Assembly: GCA_038501625.1 (NCBI GenBank)
Contig: JAZAYU010000085.1
Location: forward strand, 1,155,193-1,219,192
Reading direction: 5' to 3'
Length of the DNA stretch: 64,000 nucleotides
Source of the DNA: Corbicula japonica
Taxonomy: Eukaryota; Mollusca; Bivalvia; Venerida; Cyrenidae
A model generated the notes under the pieces. It ran no database searches and was not told where the DNA came from. It worked only from the letters and a program-made list of their open reading frames with translations. A program made the translations under genes and the position numbers. Of the stretch, positions 58,701 to 64,000 are shown piece by piece (the stretch's first letter is position 1; each line of letters starts with the position of its first letter).

Positions 58701-58784
58701 AACAAATAATATCTATAAAGTTGAGAGAGGTTCAAGTTATCGTTGATATTAATCATTTCTTTCTGTAACAGACATTTGTGATCT

Positions 58785-59052
58785 TATTAAGCGGATGGAT
58801 GAGTTGGAGTTATTTCACCAAGACAACTTGTACATGTTGTTGATATGGGAACATGTTGGGGGCAAGTGTGAGGTTGGTGCACCCTAGAATCTGGTTTAAA
58901 CCCCCAAGTGGCATTTTTGTTTGCCACTGACCGTTCCAAGGCGGTAACCCCAAGGGTTCTCTTTTTCGTTAATTGCTTGTGGCGTCTTATTTGAATTGAC
59001 ATACTTATTTGAATTGACATACTTCTAACAAACATGCTCTCTTTTTCAATTT
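58785..59052 (+). mobile_element. Family A repeat, long copy, 3' end replaced by CACT repeats
   Basis: GGATGGATGAGTTGGAGTTA, TTTCACCAAGACAACTTGTA, GGGGGCAAGTGTGAGGTTGG, CTGGTTTAAACCCCC, GACCGTTCCAAGGCGGTAAC and ACATGCTCTCTTTTTC. TATTTGAATTGACATACTT is duplicated in tandem. The GTGTGGGGAGG to GATATGCATATTTC end is missing; a microsatellite begins there. Confidence 0.88.
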
Positions 59053-59121
59053 TCACTCACTCACTCACTCACTCACTCACTCACTCACTCACTCATTCAC
59101 TCATTCACTCACTCACTCACA
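59053..59121 (+). repeat. (CACT)n microsatellite
   Basis: About 16 CACT units with a few CATT variants, followed by GAACGAATGAACGAAC. It grows from within a family A copy. Confidence 0.95.
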
Positions 59122-59984
59122 CACGAACGAATGAACGAACCACCGGTTGAACGTACGGATAAGTTCATTCCTTTATTTATTCATTTTTTAAAATCTGAAT
59201 TAATTTAACAGATATTCATTAGTTTTAAAAAGGTTTCAAACCACAAAGAAACAAATTGCATCACTAATTATTTGATGCAATTGATACAATATTCATATAA
59301 TGCCATTTGTTTCAGATGATTTATAAACTTATTAATTAAAGGAAAATACAATAACGTTAAAATGAAAAAATATGCGTTTTTCAATTGTGTTACTTTTTGA
59401 GTGCTACAAGCAATAAGTTCTTAAGTACGGTGATGTTGCTTTGTGAGCGAAAACCCAAGATATAATATTCCTATTTTAAAATTCCAAAACAAAGCAAGTT
59501 TGTAAATTTGAGATTCCATGCCTCGATTATGCTAAGACTGGCTGAGTTCTAAGGCGGCATTAAGTGGAAAACAAAAACTGCGTATAACTACTGATTTGTT
59601 TATCGAATTCATGATTTTACTCACGAATTTGTCTTCTGTTTGTAAATTATCAATTTATTCTTCCTCTCGTCTCCTAACAAGGATATAATAATGAGGTTAA
59701 ATGCTCACAAATCAACTTCTTTCGTGGAGCCTAAATCAAAACAGCCCTAGAATCGACCCAAAGAGTTTAAAAACACCACTTTCATAGAATCAAAACACAA
59801 TTTTCTTTCAATAAAATCATTTAAACGAATCCAAAAATTGGTTTGACCGTACAATGTAAGTCTATGGGAAACGATTTAGTGTAATCTGAACTTAACTTGC
59901 AAATAAAATGCATCGCCAACAACACCAAAGAAAGAGAATCCACAATGTTATCGTCACACGTGTGAAATATACGCGGCACCGGTA
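59122..59984. other. Unassigned DNA
   Basis: Nothing recognised. Confidence 0.4.
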
Positions 59985-60430
59985 CTAAATGGTCAACGGA
60001 ACATTATGTTTTCACATTGAGCTTCAAAGAGACATGCGTTAGTTCACGTAGACTTCAAGGTTTTCCTGGAATCTTTTGTAAGATGAAATTGTGAATTTTT
60101 ATGTTCAGACATGTGACCCGAAAGTAGTGCAGACGTCAGAACATAAAGTTCATTTTGTTTTGTGCTTTTTCACGTGTTCTGCATGGTGTTTCTAGAATTA
60201 TATCTGCCATAAAATGATTTATGTTTTAATCAGAGATAAGTACACAAGTGCGTTTTCATTCTAGACATTTTCCTGATATGATCACACACGATTCTTTGTC
60301 TGTAACTCACAAAAAGCTTCGTTTTGTTTCGATGCATTATCATAATTGCATGCCAAGTTGATCTTGAATTCCCAGAACAGGAACAGTTGCAAAGATTATT
60401 GAGAACAAAAAGTTGTAAGCGTCCGTAAAT
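59985..60430 (+). repeat. Family F repeat, long copy
   Basis: Parallel to 41,370-41,790: TGGTCAACGGAACATTATGT, TTTCACATTGAGC, GTTTCTAGAATTATATCTGC, CATAAAATGATTTATG, ATCAGAGATAAG, GCATTATCATAATTGCATGC and CAAAGATTATTGAG. An overlapping 124-codon minus frame is a by-product. Confidence 0.75.
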
Positions 60431-60552
60431 ATAATTTTGGGAGTAAGTGATTTTGAAAACATTAAGTTCAATTATTGTTATTTCGTGACAGAAATAAATA
60501 AACGATACTAAGTTAAACATCACATAGACAGTCGATGAGACCAGATAGAAGG

Positions 60553-60722
60553 ATTGATAAAAAATGGAACTTTGATAACCACCGAACACGACATACATGA
60601 ACATAATACAGACTCGGTTTGATTGAGCCCGTTCATGGGTAGTTCTGAAAATGCATATTATTATTACTGTTCACGCCTTCTAGCGATTGAGCGAGTCTCA
60701 TTGTTTACACCAGAACAGCTGA
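60553..60722 (+). mobile_element. Family B repeat
   Basis: AAAAATGGAACTTTGATAAC, CACCGAACACGACATACATG, GACTCGGTTTGATTGAGCCC, GTTCATGGGTAGTTCTGAAA and ATGCATATTATTATTACTG. The second hairpin is weakened by substitutions and a small ATT duplication. Confidence 0.8.
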
Positions 60723-60819
60723 TAATAATAAGATGTTAAAGAAGGAGAATATTGCTTTACAATCTATATGAAGAGTTAAACAAGAGTCACACCAGTCGTA
60801 ACGAAAAGAATTGTGTAAA

Positions 60820-61125
60820 AACGTGAAATATGCACATCAGAAATTGCCACACCCACAAAGCACAGCCTCCTCACGCAGCAAAAAAAGAAGAGAGGAAGAG
60901 AGTGCATGTTTGTTTTAAGTATGTAAATTCAAATAATACGCCGCAAACAATTAACGAAATGAGAACCCTTGGGGTTACTGCATTGGAACGGTCGGAAAAA
61001 CAAATTGCCACTGGGGTTTAAACCAGGTTCAAGAGTGCACCAACCTCACACTTGCCTGAACAGGTACAAGTTGTCTTGGTGAAATAACTCCAATCCACCC
61101 ATCAGCTCAACACAGAGTCAACCCA
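60820..61125 (-). mobile_element. Family A repeat, long copy
   Basis: ACGTGAAATATGCACATCAG, CCACAAAGCACAGCCTCCTC, CAAACAATTAACGAAATGAG, GGTTACTGCATTGGAACGGT, CACTGGGGTTTAAACCAGG, GTGCACCAACCTCACACTTG and TACAAGTTGTCTTGGTGAAA. Ends near CAGCTCAACAC. Confidence 0.88.
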
Positions 61126-61866
61126 AACAAAAATGTTACTGGTGCATGACGTCGTTTCTGTGCACCCAAGTCATCACTCTTATACCAATATGGCCGTTGA
61201 CAATTATTTTGCAAACCGCTTTTAACATTATTGATGAATCAAACTTAATGAAACACCCGTACTATGAACTGATATATTATACAAAAGATAAAACAACACG
61301 ATAAATTATTATACAAAAGACACAATAACTGTAAAACTATTTGTCACAATCAGACGAATGAAAGCGAATTGAATTTGAAGATTTTAAATTCATGTTAAAC
61401 AATTTAATTAAATAATGTTAATAAGTTCTTTTAATTAAAGATAAATTACTTTGACAACGACCATGTTCATACTGCAATGAGGCGCCGGAAACCAATGGGC
61501 CATTATATCCACATGAATGATTTTAGCATAGTGCAGCTTTAATCCGTTAGATTAGTAATTCCGTATAGGACAATGGCGTTTTCAAATTCTTCATTTTGCA
61601 GCTTCCGTTGTTCTATGTGACGTCATAACTATGTTATCGTAGTTTTACGGCACATACCGAACTCCAAAAAAGGAAATTTCCGTCGATGTTTTACAACCGT
61701 TACGATATTTTTACGCCATTCATAAATTTTCTACGCCATTCACAAATTTTCTATTGCGTTACTATTTTTATTTCTACAATTATGTAAACCACGTTGTTGA
61801 CTAATACGTTGTTGCTTAGTTTATTAAAATTTGTTTCGAGCAAGATAAGGATATAAAAAGGAACAT
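61126..61866. other. Unassigned DNA
   Basis: No gene or repeat recognised. Confidence 0.4.
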
Positions 61867-61985
61867 TATTACAGTATGCAGTCTGTAGGTTTGTATTATT
61901 TCTCGTTGCGTATGTAAACCACATCAAAAGGTTTACAAACCAGACTCGAAAAATACTAACCTGCAGATTGCATACTGTTATAATA
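61867..61985. mobile_element. Family I TIR element (MITE-like)
   Basis: TATTACAGTATGCAGTCTGT with AGGTTTGTATTATTTCTCG and TATGTAAAC is mirrored by GTTTACAAACCAGACTCGAA, AAATACTAACCTGCAGATTG and CATACTGTTATAATA. Arms ~48 bp, total ~119 bp, single copy here. Confidence 0.75.
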
Positions 61986-62230
61986 CTCCATTTATACATT
62001 TTTGTCTTAACTTCTGAAATCTTTTAAATCTAAATTAATGAGGCGGCGATTGTACACTTAATAAACTTAATTAAATGTTCGATTGATGGGCTTACTTCTC
62101 TGAGATATTGTCCGCCTAAACCCCCTCATCCCTTACCACATGACCCCACTTCCTACTCACCTCTCACCCCAACCCCTCTCAAAAAAGATGAAGAAATGTA
62201 GGGATTATTATCAACGTTAGGTCCTGTCTT
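61986..62230. other. Unassigned DNA
   Basis: Contains a C-rich patch near 62,115-62,180; nothing recognised. Confidence 0.4.
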
Positions 62231-62343
62231 GGCCCAAGATGATAAAGCTAAGATTTGAGACCAGTTTCAAACCTCAAGCATCTGACTGGCTGAATTGGCG
62301 ACGAATCGCCATTTCCATATTTAGTTTTATAATCTTGCGCCCT
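62231..62343. mobile_element. Family C palindromic MITE, partly deleted right arm
   Basis: GGCCCAAGATGATAAAGCTA, AGATTTGAGACCAGTTTC, CAAGCATCTGACTGGCTGAA, TTGGCGACGAATCGCCATTT, then directly TTAGTTTTATAATCTTGCGC. About 30 bp of the right arm are missing. Confidence 0.8.
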
Positions 62344-62469
62344 GATCTTATTGACTTTGTGCATGTCTTGTTATACCATTTGTTCAAGGTTCTTTTTTTT
62401 GCTTTTTTTTTTAAATATTACACTCGTTAATTTATATTTAATGCCGGTTATAACCATCTTTCTTAATCG

Positions 62470-62690
62470 TGCGTGCGATGTTATCTCCTGTAAATTCAAG
62501 ATATTATGATATGCATTTATGATAAAGCGAAGGAAACGTTTTGAAGCTTTTGTAGGTTTTGAGCATAGATTAGTGTGTGACTGTTTCAGACTGTTTCAGA
62601 AAATATCTATAAGATGCAAGTACTTATCTCTGATTAACCATACATCATTTTATGGCAGATGGTCCAGAACACCTTATTGCTCAGAGCAGT
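62470..62690 (-). repeat. Family F repeat, fragment
   Basis: GATGTTATCTCCTGTAAATT, GATATGCATTTATGATAAAG, CTTATCTCTGATTAACCATA and CATCATTTTATGGCAGAT read as minus-strand family F, with much of the middle altered. Confidence 0.6.
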
Positions 62691-62703
62691 TGTGTCTCAG
62701 AAC

Positions 62704-62852
62704 ATCAGTAGATCACCCGTGAAGGTGTTTAGGATAGGAAAGGATATTGCCTCTAATGGAAGCGAACCCGCACCGTCACGTCACCGTCAGAAGCACACCA
62801 GCATATTACCCGTAAAGGTGTTTAGGATCGAAATGAATATTGCCTCTAATAA
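62704..62852 (-). mobile_element. Family D core between two direct repeats
   Basis: The core GAAGCGAACCCGCACCGTCA (62,759-62,792) carries the B-box complement. It lies between two ~48-bp copies (62,710 and 62,805) of ATCACCCGTGAAGGTGTTTA / ATTACCCGTAAAGGTGTTTA, each ending in ATTGCCTCTAAT. That is too long for a SINE target duplication; a duplicated SINE body is more likely. Confidence 0.6.
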
Positions 62853-63044
62853 TAAGAATCCATTTGGATGATGCCAATTTCTTGATTATAATTAGAGGTA
62901 CATGTACATGTTTAGGTCTTGACAAGACCATTAAGAATAATTAATAAATTGCAATTGTTTTGTTTGCATATTGCTGGAAAGATACAACGCGTAAACAGCG
63001 AACAGAGTGGTGAAAATTAATAATGAAATAGGCATTTCAAGAAA

Positions 63045-63290
63045 GGACAAACCTCCCAATACATTTAAAAACAAAAATAAAAAGAAGACAAGTTAATTAT
63101 CAGTTTGAAACTATTTGATACTGGGAATTTAAACCAGGTGTTTGGTTGCACCAATCCCTCATTTTCCTCATAAGGTTGTTCTGTAAACAAACCTAAACGA
63201 TCTGCCATGGAAAGGTAGGTTCAACCGAACCACGCAGTCGGCAGTGGTACATACAAAAGCATACTTACACATAAATCAACAGTAGCTATT
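63045..63290 (-). mobile_element. Family A repeat, degenerate long copy
   Basis: GACAAACCTCCCAATACA, GTTAATTATCAGTTTGAAAC, TGGGAATTTAAACCAGGTG, TTGCACCAATCCCTCATTTT and CAAAAGCATACTTACACATA follow minus-strand family order with many changes. Confidence 0.6.
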
Positions 63291-63300
63291 AGTGCAAAAT

Positions 63301-63551
63301 GGGGCACGTCACGGGAAAAGGTACCTTCGGTCATAATTTGTGATATTTAAGTTGTTACTATATTTAGAAAGAACTCACAATAATATATTATTTTCTCATA
63401 ACTAAAAAGTGATTTTGTTAGACATTTTGTTAATAAAATGGTATTTTTACCGCGAAATGAAGAATAATAAATGTCGTCTGCTCAACGTTATGGCGTCATT
63501 TCAAGGATTGACGTCAACTGTCCGAAGGTACCTTTTCCCGTGACGCGCCCC
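63301..63551 (-). mobile_element. Family E TIR element (MITE), copy 2
   Basis: GGGGCACGTCACGGGAAAAG on the left; the reverse complement of the right end is GGGGCGCGTCACGGGAAAAG. The TIR is 30 bp with one mismatch. Flanked by AAAT on both sides (63,297-63,300 and 63,552-63,555). The order of internal motifs is reversed relative to the 11.35-kb copy. Confidence 0.88.
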
Positions 63552-63555
63552 AAAT

Positions 63556-64000
63556 GTTTATTCAAAAACGTTGCTTCAGATTTATTTTTCTCTGAATATA
63601 TGCATCAACAGACAAATTTTAATGGTTTTAATTAAATTTTAAGGAAGCGCATTGCAGGATTTTGCGTTAAAAGAAAACATACGAATGTAGATTACAAATG
63701 GAAACACATTTAAATATTTCAATTTTTCCCCGCAGCTTTTAGTCTGGTCTAGTCTGAAATAACTTTAACTTGTTTAAATGACATTTATACTTACAACTTC
63801 TTTTCATATTTAGTTTAAGGATTTATTTTAAAAAAAAGTTAAATGTCTTTTTTGTTTAAATAAATTTCATTTCATTCAATAATGTCAGCTGATAACGTAC
63901 GGATAGTATCTTGATCAGCAGATTCCAGAGCGCAGAGAGGCAATTTTACCTATAAAAGGATGCAAAATTAATTTTTACTAACAATATTTCGCTGATATTG
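63556..64000. other. Unassigned DNA to window end
   Basis: Nothing recognised. Confidence 0.4.

Noticed and set aside
60230..60604. 124-codon minus-strand frame
   Set aside because: Overlaps family F and the family B edge; composition is that of AT-rich non-coding DNA.

Overview
The window looks like a gene-poor, AT-rich piece of an invertebrate nuclear genome. A bivalve mollusc is my best guess. The guess rests on the mix of an RNase H-bearing LINE, Penelope-like elements and a pogo-type transposon, on a ~168-bp minisatellite that starts with TCCG-type repeats, and on many short palindromic elements. This is family recall, not a database match. I found no host gene, tRNA, rRNA or CRISPR array that I can support. 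Nearly everything recognisable is transposon or repeat.

Three protein-coding mobile elements are visible, and all are broken. (1) 25,989-28,853 is a 5'-truncated LINE with RT, RNase H and a C-terminal Cys/His patch. It has one internal stop and sits between exact 14-bp direct repeats. (2) 33.9-36.2 kb is a decayed Penelope-like element (PLE) reverse transcriptase, with a second, worse fragment at 42.7-43.75 kb. (3) 47.1-49.1 kb is a pogo/Tigger-type DD35D transposase with an N-terminal HTH, one probable 188-bp intron, an acidic repeat and a C-terminal PHD-like finger. It carries one nonsense codon and one frameshift in a G run.

Around these lie several dispersed families, lettered here for reference. 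Family A (about 26 copies) is the 3' tail of the PLE: both RT fragments run straight into it, and one inverted copy carries the end of the RT frame with it. Copies share one 3' end, have variable 5' ends, and often occur as head-to-head inverted pairs. Family B (about a dozen copies) has two strong hairpins. Family C is a ~145-bp near-perfect palindrome (8 copies). Family D is a short core with a tRNA-like B box. Family E is a ~255-bp TIR element with two copies and 4-bp target duplications. Family F is a ~440-bp dispersed repeat. G, H, I and J are lesser repeats or TIR elements.

Layout: 0-25 kb holds A-E repeats in otherwise featureless DNA. 25.7-29 kb is the LINE nested in a GC-richer unit. 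30-44 kb is dense in PLE and families A and B. 47-49 kb is the pogo element. 50-56 kb holds TIR elements, the minisatellite and large hairpins. 57-64 kb is a mosaic of A-F copies, including a C element inserted into an F copy. The elements do not form a pathway; the apparent functional relations are parasitic (A probably copied by PLE machinery, MITEs by missing transposases).
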